The notes beneath the pieces were generated by a model. The model searched no databases. It saw only the letters and a list, made by a program, of their open reading frames with translations, and was not told the origin of the DNA. Of a stretch of 64,000 nt of DNA, positions 23,481 to 34,845 are shown one piece after another; within the stretch, counting starts at the first letter, position 1; every line of letters starts with the position of its first letter. The position numbers were made by a program, and so were the translations under genes. The DNA is from Corylus avellana. Lineage: Eukaryota; Streptophyta; Magnoliopsida; Fagales; Betulaceae. The stretch lies in assembly GCF_901000735.1 (NCBI RefSeq), contig NC_081541.1:8609055-8673054 (forward strand), given 5' to 3'.

Positions 23481-24125
23481 GGAATGATTGAAGATATGCA
23501 GAAAATATTACTTTACTCTTGAAATATCAATGAATTCTAATAAAACAATAACTTATTATATATATATAAAATAACTAATTAACTAATAATTAGTTATTAG
23601 TTAACTAACTAACTAACTAATTAACTAATTAAAAAAATAGTGAGTAACTTGATTTCATTCCAAGGTACACTGTTATATTATTTATTTGAAGATGCAGAGG
23701 AGTAAACAATCATAATATTACTAGCACTATTATTTTACTCTTGCTTGAGTGAAAGGTAACTTTGTTTGAAATGTTCTATGCACAAAGAGAGGAAATTTCT
23801 TAGACTATGGTAAAACTCTTAAAATCGCGAATCTCATGCTTAAATATAAATTATCAACAAAATCAACAAAATATTACTAACAATTAGTTATTAGTTAACT
23901 AACTAATTAACTAATTAACTATATAAAAAGAATAGATTTTTAAAAGCATGCATTAATGAATTATCACCCTAATAGGATATCTACTTTTATATTTTCCTCA
24001 TAATAACTTGTATATAAATACTATCAAAAGCATGCCATCATCCAAACATGTAACTAACTTGATATAACCAAACTATTAATTACTACAATTAGCACAAGTT
24101 TCATTTTTCAAAAATTTTATAAAAA

Positions 24126-24730
24126 AGTCTTAGGCTCCATTTACTTCGACGTAAAATAGTTTACAGAAAACGATTTCCTCATTTTACGGTGTTCACTTTG
24201 ACGTAAAATAGTGGTCAACGGAAAATATTTTCCTCTTGACCGAAATTTTTTCTTTAATTTTCACAAAATGGTTTACGATTTTGAAAACCGTAAACCATTT
24301 TCCGATTTTGAGCATCTCATTCTCAAATCGATGGAACTTGCCAAGCCCTGCCCAGAACCTCATCGAGACTTGTCTGGGACTTGATCGGGACTCATTCAAG
24401 ACCCACTCGGGATCCCGCCAGGACCTGCTCGGGACTCGGCCAGGACTTGCCCAAGACCCACCGGAAACTCGACCGAGACCCGACTAGGACTTGCACGGGA
24501 CTTGACCGAAATTCGCTTGGGACCGTACTGGACCTACCTGTGACCTAACTAAGACCCGCCCGAGACTTCCTCGGGACTTGACCTGGACCGGACCGGTACC
24601 CTACTAGGAGCTTCTCAGGACTTGACTAGGACTTGCCCGGGACAAAACTGGGATCTGCCCAAGACTTGACCGAGACTCACTCGGGACCTGGCCGGGACCC
24701 ACCTGAGACTTGACCATCATTCCAAGTGTA
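24126..24730. mobile_element. Degraded DNA-transposon-like region with a GC-rich minisatellite
   Basis: The left part (24126-24310) has repeated and inverted pieces of GACGTAAAATAGT and CGTAAACCATTTTCCG, typical of terminal regions of plant DNA elements. From about 24345 to 24720 follows a degenerate tandem array built on 10-12-bp words such as CGGGACTTGACC, GGGACTCG and AAGACCC. No target duplication could be fixed. Confidence 0.5.
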
Positions 24731-26785
24731 CTTTGAAAAAAAAAAAGTGACATTACTAAGAAGGTGAATGTGCTGCTTTTTTCTGTGATTCAGACCTCAT
24801 ATTACCTATCTTCACAATTTTCCATGATTAAATAAATAATAGATATTCAAAGGGAACTATGATTATGTTTTTGGAGGGTATTTTTTTTTTTTTTTTAATA
24901 TGAGAAAGTGTTATAATATGACATAAAAATGAAAATTATTTGTGTTTTTATGAATATTTTGCATTTAAAAGACACAAAACAAAAATTTTAACAAACAAAT
25001 CCGATCCAAATAGAGGTTTTTTCTTCGGATCTTGAATTCTACTTTTTGCCAATGTCTCATCGTCGGTCTTTTAACTAGATTGAGTTCCCTCTGCAAGCAT
25101 AGGTTTTTGCCTGAACATTTGACATCTTTTATGTCTTTTGTTTTACGTTATTAAAGCAAATATATTAACGAACAACTCAAAAGACACAACACTCTTAAAA
25201 GGACAAAAATCTTTTTTTACTTTTTTGTCATGTCAAAATAGTTGTTAGTCTCAAAAGTAAACTTGGAATGATGATCAAGCAGAACCATGAAACAGATGTG
25301 CATCGTGGGCTTGTGAGACACTACCAAAAAAAAAAAAAAAAGCCCGGTCACCCATATATACAAGAAATTCTAGTTCTGCTCCCTAGTAGATGTGAATGGT
25401 TTGACCACCCTTTAAATATGATCGAGCCACTTTTAGCTATTTGAGCTGATTTCGACCATCCCAAATTGACTAAATGGAGTGATTGAACCATCCTCACGGC
25501 TTTGTAAGTAGTTTAACCACTCGTTTTGCTGAAAGATAGTAGCGGAGCCATCTCCTCTTCCAATTTATTTTCTTTTTTTTTGAATTTTAATTGCTGACAT
25601 TTTTGTTATTTAGAGTACATTGCATGCGTACTTTTCAGGGAAAAAAAGGAAAAAGTAAAATATGCATATGACATCCTATTCGGCCCTTTTCTTTCATAGT
25701 GATGATGAAAAAGGCACTAGACCTTGACCTATTTAGAGTGAGAGAGAGGCTGATTAAAAAACAATTGATTATTTATAATTTATAAAGACTTATTTTTTCT
25801 CTGCAATATTGAGATCAAAATTATCATAATTAAAAGTTTTGCATACGTTCGTAAAATTTCGTGCCAAATAAATGCATTATTTTTGTAGGTCAAAAAAACA
25901 CACGAGTCCAAATGTCTGATTATCAACCTTGTTGTGGGCACGCAACCAATGCCAATGGGTGGGGCGCATAAACAATTTAAATTAAGTTGATCTCTTACAT
26001 TTCGCCTCGAGCTTGAGGGAAGCATATAAATTATATGTGGTGTTGTCCTACATTGATTCTGTGTTTTCTTTTAATGTCTTTTTAATTCTAGATGGATATT
26101 ACTTTTTAAAAAAAATAAAAAAAATTTATTTTTAAATTTTTATAAAAAAATAATATCCACCTAAAATGACACCAAGAAAACAATAAACATTTTCCTAACT
26201 CAATCGATTTATATTTATTTTATTTAAGTTTGATGGGTGAAGTTGCAATATTCATAATGTTAGCCAGGTTGTCACATGGGTCCACCGTTAGGTAACAGGT
26301 TTATCCAGGACCGGGTGAGGTGCGTCGTCATTGCATTTTTCCATTTCACATTTGTACAAAAGAAACGAGCGCAACGGAGCGCGTTTACGGCGTTAGTTTT
26401 CGGGTTCCAGTTGTGTTCGACAGCGCATACCTCAACTGCTCTTTCTTTCTTTCTTTCTTTCTTTTTTAGTTCATTTTACTCACTTAATTAGCTAACTTTT
26501 ATGTTTTGGGAAATACTTAATTAGCTTGTTAAATAAATAGTAATTTACTCACGATATTATCTTTTGATTATCTCGCCTGTTTCAAAAGATTATAAATTAC
26601 TACCCTATTTAATACATTAACATATTTTATGTTAATGTATTAAATTATATGTTAATGTATTAAATTAGACCCCTATTTAATACATTAACATATTTTGTCA
26701 ACTTTTATAGTGGCATAGACTTATTTGTTCTTTCTTTTAGCATGGGTTTGATATTGCATTTTCATAGATAAAAAGTGTAATTTTA
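24731..26785. other. Intergenic, no recognised gene
   Basis: AT-rich. Poly-T/poly-A runs at about 24882-24896 and 25326-25341, a (TTTC)n run at about 26442-26466, and a repeated ACCCCTATTTAATACATTAACATATTTT-like block (26600-26640 and 26669-26696). No gene supported. Confidence 0.6.
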
Positions 26786-27012
26786 AGACAGTTTTCTTTC
26801 AAACTGAGTTGAACGAGTCATTTTTTATATGAGAAATACATGTTTTGTAAATAGAATGTGAGAAGCACATGCTTTTTTGAATAAAATTATTTTCAACTTT
26901 GTCTTTGTAATTAAAAAAAGCATGCGCTTCTCATATGTAGAGGACACGTGTCATTCTTATAGAATAGGTTGGAGAAAATTTCTTCAACCCAGTTTAGAAA
27001 AAAACTCTGTCC
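26786..27012. mobile_element. Foldback MITE, 'GACA(A/G)AGTTTTCCTTC' family, copy 1
   Basis: Left end AGACAGTTTTCTTTCAAACT and right end, inverted, GGACAGAGTTTTTTTCTAAA; the arms also share TAGAATAGGTTGGAGAAA-type sequence. A related copy lies at 43758-44012. It is within 1 kb upstream of the NPSN gene. Confidence 0.55.
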
Positions 27013-27040
27013 TTAATTTCAAACCAAATTGTAAAAAATA

Positions 27041-27279
27041 GATGGTTTGGGATTACATTTTTAAAAAATTGCGATTTGAAAAACTTAGAAAATCTGCATT
27101 TTCAAATAGTACGTAAAATTGTGTGTTTTTTTTTTTAAAAAAAAACACACCATTTTACAAAAGTAAACCACAATTTTAAAGGTCAAATCGCAATTCTATC
27201 AAACGCTTAACTGCATCTTTTAAAAACACACTTATTAAAATCGCATTTTTTGAAATCACGGTCCTAAACATACCCTTAT
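27041..27279. mobile_element. MITE-like element related to 11738-12006, copy 2
   Basis: Left ATGGTTTGGGATTACATTTT and right, inverted, GTATGTTTAGGACCGTGATT; interior pairs of GCGATTTGA/TCAAATCGC. The centre holds a strong palindrome (27117-27170: GTGTGTTTTTT...AAAAAACACAC). Upstream region of the NPSN gene. Confidence 0.5.
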
Positions 27280-27419
27280 TACAAGGATAAAAATGCATTT
27301 ATTCCTTTAAAAAATAGTGATTAATTAGATGAAAAACAATTTTTCGCGAGATGGTATTTTACATGGAATTAGAAAGCTTCTCGGCTCAAAAGGCATTGCA
27401 AACCAAAAATAAATAATAA

Positions 27420-27755
27420 ATAATAAATAAATAAATAACGATTATCAGACAGCGATTCTCCATCTGTCCTCTGCTTTCTCTTCGTTCCACGCCTTCCGAA
27501 AATTCTCTTTGCGTTTCTCTTTGCACTCAATCATTTCAAATTCGATGTTTTTTTTTTTTTTTCTTCAAATTTTGTGAGAACTAGTACCTGAAATATCTAC
27601 GATTAGGGTTTTTGTTTTATGTTATTTTCTCCCAAAGCCTCCATCAACCTCTATTTGGCAGTGAATCGAAAGGGCTATTGATTTCAATTCGGCGGAGTTG
27701 GGAGGGTTTGTTGTGGGATCGGCTGGCCGGAAAGTTTTGTTAGTTTCCGGCAACA
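27420..27755 (+). promoter_or_regulatory. Proximal promoter and 5' leader of the NPSN gene
   Basis: Follows an (AAAT)n run (27405-27440). Pyrimidine-rich leader (CTCTTCGTTCC, TTTCTCTTTGC) and a T-tract at 27547-27563. No clear TATA box; the transcript start cannot be fixed by eye. Confidence 0.4.
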
Positions 27756-30700
27756 ATGGCGAGCGACTTACCGATGGGGCCTCAGTTGGAGCAGATCCAC
27801 GGTGAAATCCGCGATAATTTTCGAGCCCTATCGTATGTTCCCCATTTATTTCTTTCTCTCTATGGTTTGTATGGTTATTGTAATGTGATTGTGAATCTTG
27901 GGATCTTGCTTTGATTGAAAGCGTGGGTTTGATTATTCTGTCGATTTAATATTCGAGAACTCAAAAGTAGGGGTATACGTGTAGCTGCTTTTTGCTATGG
28001 AATTGGTTTGTTCATTTCGCTGATTTCTTTTGCTTTGTTAGACATTCAGTTTAGGAGTTGATTTGGTATTTGCGGAGACTATTATTAACGGAGTTGTAGG
28101 GATAAATAGAAGAGACCATTTGGCTCTTTGAGTGACATATATTGCGTCCATTATGGAATAATTTTAGTGCTGAAAGATGGTGATATCTTACCTACTGGGT
28201 ATTCTTATTCCTGAGAAGGGGTTACCTCATTGAAATGTTAAAATGATTTCTGCTTGGTGCTGAGTAATATTGTGCTCTCCTAGCTGCCGATATGTCCATT
28301 TTGGAATGTCAAAGATGTTAGTTTGGTGGGTTGTTAATAGAAGGTGTATTGTGGATGCCTTTGGGTTATTAGTCATTGACACAGGCAGCCAACATTCCAG
28401 AAGGAGAGCACATGCTTATGCTTGAGGCTCTCATATCTCTGACCGCTGCTACAATTATAAAAAAATGTGTAGGCTGCGCTTTAGAGAGTTGTAGAGGATT
28501 TTTTCTGGAACAGTTAGATGGGTTGAATTGGATCAGTAATAATCATATGAGTCATATGACAGCCTAATGAACAAGGAAAATGTAGTACGAGGGCATATAA
28601 GCTCCAGGGTGCAGTTTTAAATTGTTTGTACAGTGGAACATTAGTATTAAGGTTAATGTTCCTTGGGATAGATTAGAGTGAAGTGCATCTTTCAGTATTT
28701 AGTTCATATGAAAGTTGAAGGATTAGAGTTTGTTCCTCTCCACAAGCTTGGTTCATCATTGTTCATATTAGTAGATATTTATTGATGGATGCTTTTACCA
28801 AGAACCAAAATCAGAATAACAATACTAAGGACCTTACTGTATGGGTAGTAATCTCATGTTGTGCTTATTGATTACTTTTTAGTATATATACATATATATA
28901 AGTAATTGAGATGTCATTAAAAGCGTAAGGCGCTCCCATGTACGCAAGAAGTATACATGAGAAAACACCTACCTAAAGAACAAGGAACTCGTAATAGCTA
29001 ATCACCGAAGGGAAAACAAAAGCAATTGTTCAAAGATACAAAGGGATTTTACTTTTTCTAAAGGAAGTAACCAATAAGCTCCCGATTCTCCTTTAATGTG
29101 CTGACTTTCATAGAGGAAGCAAGTACTTCAAATTTGAGAACATGTGGTTGAAGTCTGAGAGTTTTGTGGATAGGGTGAAACAATGGTGGGACTCTTTATC
29201 ATGTCCAAGGCTCTTTGAGCTTTGTTTTGGCCAGCAAGCTCAAGGCTTTGAAAGTTGATTAGGAGATGAAGTGAGGAGGTCTTTAGTGATGTAGGGAGAA
29301 AGAAAAAGATTCTATTGGAAGAGGTATGTGCTTTTGATACCATTGAAGAAGCAAGGGGATTAGATGATGAGGAGAGAATGAAGAAGGCAGAATTGTGGTT
29401 AAGGGAGGGTGATAAGTGCACAGAGTTTTTTTTACGAAGTAGCAAACTTTAACAAGAGGAAGAACTCCGTTAACTCCTTGTTGATTGATGGCACACTTTC
29501 TACCAACCGGATGGAGATCAGCGAGCACATTGTCCAGTTTTACAAAAATTTGTTTACCGAGTAATTTAGCTGGCGGCCTTTGTCAGATGGCCTTTCCTTT
29601 GATTCTATTGGTGAGGCTGAGGCTATTTGGCTGGAGAGAGTATTGGAAAGAGAGGTGTGGGAGGTAGTGAAAGCTATGAATGGTGATAAGGCGCTGAGCC
29701 TTGACAGTTACTCTATGGTGTTCTTACAAGCTTGTTGGGATGTTTTAAAAGAAGACATTATGAAGGTCTTTCGTCACTTCGATGCTAGAGGTAAGTTCAA
29801 AAGGGGCCTTAATTCTACATTAATCACCCTCATCCCGAGGATTCTAGGGCTGTTGATCCCAAAAACTTTCGCCCGATTAGTCTTGTGAGTGGCATCTACA
29901 AAATTATTGCTAAGATTTTAGCAAACAAGCTTAAGATGGTGTTGGAGAAGATTGTCTCAAAGTTACATAATGCTTTCATCCGGGGTAGGTAAATCCTAGA
30001 TCTCGATCTTATTGCCAATGAATGCCTTGATAGTAGAATAAGATTTGGGGAGGCAGGTGTACTCTACAAGCTGTACTTAAAAAAAGCTTATGGTCATGTT
30101 AATTGGGATTTTATGTTTCTTTTGTAAATTGAAGTACTATGAAATATTTGGCTTAATTCAATTTTTATCCTCTGGAACTTGCTTTCTTAGTTTACTGTTC
30201 TATTTGGGTGATTTTGGGGGGTTTGGTTCACTCGTTCTTCCCACTTACTAAGTGTTTTGGTTTATTTAAATGAGTAAATTTATATGTTATGATTGTTGAA
30301 CTATTCTATGCCCTGTTTCTGTAGATGTGGCCATTTTCTTATTACTCTTGAGTGTTGTCTACTCTATCATACCACTTGTTTATGTGCTTCCGATTTCACA
30401 TATACATGATCACTGCAGACCATGTATCATTAGGGGTTTTAAAAGATTCATTTATCTGATACTTTAAATAGTCGTAGTGTAGTTGATTGTTAGTTGTCCC
30501 TTTTGTTTGGGTGCCACAAGATTGATACTTGTCGTACTTTCAACGACTATTTGGGTACATTCCTTGTATGATTGTGTTATAATTATGATGAAGTTTTCCT
30601 CTTTGCATTCAGAAATGGATTCCAGAAGCTGGATAAGATCAAAGACTCCAATAGACAAAGTAAACAGCTGGAAGAACTGACGGGAAGGATGAGGGAGTGC

Positions 30701-33620
30701 AAAAGGTATGCCACTGGGTGGTTTCTCATCTCTAATAATGTATTTTCAGGGAATGGCGGTTTTGAATATTATATATGTAGCATTGTATTGCTTCCTTTTG
30801 CCAACAAAAAGTTCAAAGAGAAGGTGAACTCTGGAACATAATGTTTCCCCCATCAAACAGTTTTATCTCAAATTTAAAAATGAACTTTGCTCTGTTAAAC
30901 AAATATCTCAGAAGGTGACTTTGGCATTCCAAAAATAAATTGTTGTCAAGAAAGATGACTCAGACCTGGATGGATGAGAGCTTCACTGTTTTCATGTGAT
31001 TAGAGTGTTGGCACCTTTCTGCCATGCCCTAAGCCTATGATATGGGGATAGAAAAGAGTCAATTCTTGACCATTCGCCATGTATGAAAACAAAGTAACAA
31101 CAAAAAGAATTAAGAATAATCGTTCTTAAGGTTCTATGATTTGTGTATATTCAGGATATTATGAAGTCTTATTTTTTAAATATATTGTTTCAGATTAGTC
31201 AAGGAGTTTGATCGTGAACTTAAAGACGAGGAGGGCAGAAATCCTCCTGAGGTTAACAAGCAACTCAATGATGAGAAGCAGTCTATGGTCAGTGTTTGGA
31301 AACTTTTATTTTTGCATTCATGACATGAACATACACATGCAAATTGGAGACACATACATTCAAGGTCTGTCATACATTATGTGGAATGATGGGCTGCTTA
31401 TTTCTTTGCCATGGTCCTGCTTATTTATTTGATACTTTCTGTGTTTTTGCTTATGAACCTCTGTCTTATGTCTCAATACTTCACATTTGCAGATCAAAGA
31501 GCTGAATTCATATGTAGCATTGAGAAAAACGTAAGTTGACTTATCCATTTTCTGATATCTGATTAATAATTTGAAAAAAAAAAAAAAAAATCAGTTGGTT
31601 GTAGAATTCAGTCAGCAAATCTAACAAAATTTCTATTCATTTTTCATCTGTTGGATGGGTATTCTTGGCCTTAAAATATGTATATCATAGTCTATTTGGC
31701 TGAACTGCAGGTATATGACTACCCTTGGTAATAAGAGAGTTGAGCTCTTTGATATGGGAGCAGGAGTTAGTGAACCCACGGCTGATGACAATGTTCAAGT
31801 AGCATCAGGTGAGATCTATCTCTCTCTGATTCACAGATTTGTTCCAACTTGTTTGATATTACCACTCAGGGCAAAAGGTCTGCTAATGTGTTCCCTTGAT
31901 GAATATGTTTTCTGTTAGTAGCTATGGACATACATCCAATTTGATAGCAGTTTTGATCATATGACTAGTGTGTAATAAAGTTTGGTTAGATATTTGTTAT
32001 AGAATCATTATTTCCAATTGAAATATTTTGCCTACTAAACCTATCAAATAGTTCCTACTTGTTGACAATAGAGAACCTACCAAACTAAAGAAGGAATTTC
32101 ACGAAGTCTTCCCCTCATTTTTAAATGGATTTCATGAGTCCTAATCATTTCATGGGAATCTGATTTTTTTTTTTTTTTTTTCATTCTTTTGAGTTATTGG
32201 CTATGTGAGAAAAGGTTTTGATGCTGGAGTATCTTTCACAGCACACTCTAAACAACACTTGATTACAATGATGATGTTTTATTTGACAAATTGTATTGAG
32301 TTGCTCAAACTTCATCTGACAACAAAATAAACAAAAACGTTTCAAAGATAAAATAACCCTAGATTTATATGCGTGTATGCATGTATGGATTTGTTTCTTT
32401 CATGCTTTGCAGAGAAGTCTGTTTAACAACTTTTACATGTCTTGCCCTGTAGCTATGTCTAATCAAGAACTTATAAATGCTGGAACGACGACAATGAATG
32501 AGACTGATCAGGCCATTGACCGCACTAAAAAGGTGAATTGCTTTTGAAACATGGATTAGCTCAAAGGTTTCTGTTGCCAGTGTTCTGAACTCTTGAAATT
32601 CATTCTTAGGTTGTTGAACAAACAATTGAAGTGGGAACTCAAACTGCTGTTACATTAAAGGGCCAAGTAAGTATAACAAATTCGGTGATCTCTATGATTC
32701 TTCTTCTGATGTGTTTAGCCTTCTGTTCTCTGATCCAATATTTTGCAGACTGAACAAATGGGCCGAATTGTTAATGAGCTGGATACAATTAACTTCTCAA
32801 TTAAGAAGGCCTCCCAGCTTGTGAAGGAGATTGGTAGGCAGGTTAGTTCTTTCTTCCCATCCCCCTTTGAATGCAACTTGTTTTCCATTTATCCTTTTGA
32901 AAACTAAATCTTTTTTATTTATTTATTTATTTCAGGTGGCTACAGACAAATGCATCATGCTTTTTCTATTCCTTATTGTCTGTGGTGTAGTAGCCATTAT
33001 TATTGTCAAGGTATCCTCTTAAATTCATTTATATCCTATTCTTCTTTCTCGTATGTAAACTTTCTGTAGTTTTGAAGTAATATACCAACTTGCTATGGTC
33101 CCTACTAATGCACCTTTTAATGAATTTGAGTAATGGAGACATCAATGCGGTTTTCTTTCTATGGTTTGTTTTGGTAAAACATCCTTAATGGAAGGAAGAT
33201 GACGAAAAAATAAAAATAAAGGTGTTAGTGAGGTAAGCCTATATATGAATATAATATGATATGAAACTCCAGTTCAAATTCCACATTGCTTTTATTTGAA
33301 CGCCTTCATTGTTGCTTGATGGTGGTGGTTCTTTTCTATAAATTTCCTTTTTGGCATGAAATGTCATGAAAGTTAGCATAGTGTGGAAAATAAATAATAC
33401 CTATCTTTTGTATCATATTTCACTCCTGTAAACCTAGGCTAGCATATTAATGCGCATACTGATATGGACACACCAATGCTGGCACTAACCCTGCATACTT
33501 ATCTGCTGTGTAAATTTTCAGATTGTGAACCCCGGTAACAAAAACATCAGGGACATCCCAGGATTGGCACCTCCAGCTCCCTCAAGGAGGCTTTTGTGGG
33601 CTACAGAACATTTTGATTAG
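27756..33620 (+). CDS. NPSN13: Novel plant SNARE (NPSN13-type Qb-SNARE)
   Basis: Plant-specific Qb-SNARE for membrane fusion at the plasma membrane and cell plate. Ten exons splice in frame (GT-AG): 27756-27832, 30613-30705, 31194-31287, 31493-31530, 31711-31808, 32453-32532, 32610-32666, 32749-32841, 32936-33010, 33522-33620; 267 aa, the family's usual length. N-terminal helical part with [25 protein letters not shown] motif about residues 142-208, the zero-layer glutamine within GQTEQM (about 178-183); C-terminal membrane anchor about 215-237 ([20 protein letters not shown]); short luminal tail [16 protein letters not shown]. The start [20 protein letters not shown] and [20 protein letters not shown] match NPSN13 rather than NPSN11/12. 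Intron 1 (2.8 kb) carries LINE sequence. Convergent with the translocator gene at 34846-39149. Confidence 0.96.
28878..30130. mobile_element. L1-type LINE fragments in NPSN intron 1, in opposite orientations
   Basis: 29110-30130 (plus) reads as broken L1 ORF2: [68 protein letters not shown] and [10 protein letters not shown] are the pre-RT and reverse-transcriptase blocks of plant LINEs, over several frames with stops. 28900-29045 reads, on the minus strand, as the 3' tail of the same kind of LINE: ATTAAAAGCGTAAGGCGC matches the tail at 55733-55747. So a 3' piece (minus) meets an RT piece (plus). Confidence 0.75.
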
Positions 33621-34845
33621 AATCCTCATTTCATTGCAGTTTTCCCACTCAGTTATGATTCATGTTGTAGTTCATGACAAAGGGAGGTCAGAGGAATGCT
33701 GTTTGCGGGTGTCACTCTTTTTTTTTTTTTTTAATCTTCTTTCTTTAATTTTATCCATTCTTGCCTGATATGTGCATATCATGTTTATGATTCTCTTTTA
33801 TGTGTAAATCACATGCGAGCCCATTTTGCTTTGTTTTGAATGAGTGGTTCTTTCTGTAAACCTTTCAAGACCACTGTAATCTAGAAAGAAAACTCCGCTG
33901 TGAAATTCCATTCTATGTTTCCCTTGAAAGGAGATCTGTATGGTCTTTTCAAATGTATACACACTATTTTATTTTCTAGTGGCTGGCCTACCGCCTTTGG
34001 GTATTGGCATGTTGTATAAAATTAGTCTGACTCTTACCTCCAGAAATTCAGGTTGGGTTTGGTGGTCTCATCCATGATATGTTGTGAGTTGATACTTTTC
34101 AAATTGCTCTCCACATTCTAGGGATGGTTTTGCCCTCCAGTGTTATATCCGAGAGACTTAATGATAGAAACCACACATTATTCCATTATCCCACCTTACT
34201 GGCACGACATGGCAGAATTAATCAATCTTTGGATTTTTTTTTTTTTTTTTGGCAAGAACTGATTCAATAGTTGATTGACGATAGTGATGAAATAAAAGTG
34301 TAATTTTTAACATTACTCATCAGGATATTTTTAGTTGAGAACTTCCATTGTAGCCCATGTTCTCTCTCCTTGGCATTAGCTACAATCTCGAGAGTACCAT
34401 TCAAAGGGGTCATGGGAACAAATCCCTTACCAAATGAAAGTAATGGCATCGAACATGTGGTTGGGAATGAATGGCACTTTCTTGTTGCAACTCTTATCTT
34501 CCTTTTTCTGAGGACCTTTCTCTCATGAGATAGAATCCATTTGAATTCAGAAAAGCTTTTCCCAAACCATAATTTTTGAGGAATCCTTCTCAGTGATTGG
34601 GAATGACGGGTTTTAAGGGGAGATACAAAAACTTGTTATCCAAATCAAAGAGCCTTGATTATATTATGGTCAATTCGTCCTTACCGAACTCAAAGATTGG
34701 CAAATCAACAAACAATACAAATGCTACAAATGAATTGCCTTTACTCTCAATGCGTAAATCTATTGACTGGAAAGAATGGAGTAGGGTGTACTTGAACTGG
34801 CCTCATCTACTTGTTTCTCTAACATCCACCTACATTTAGGCTGTG
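33621..34845. other. Convergent 3' flanks of NPSN and translocator genes
   Basis: Probably the 3' UTR of NPSN (to about 33900) and, from the right, the 3' UTR of the translocator. Between them, small open frames (34264-34449 minus, 34597-34839 plus) have no recognised family. Poly-T runs at 33718-33732 and 34236-34251. Confidence 0.5.

Noticed and set aside
29128..29528. Minus-strand frames of 81 and 105 codons
   Set aside because: Antisense shadows of the plus-strand LINE ORF2, which shows real RT motifs.
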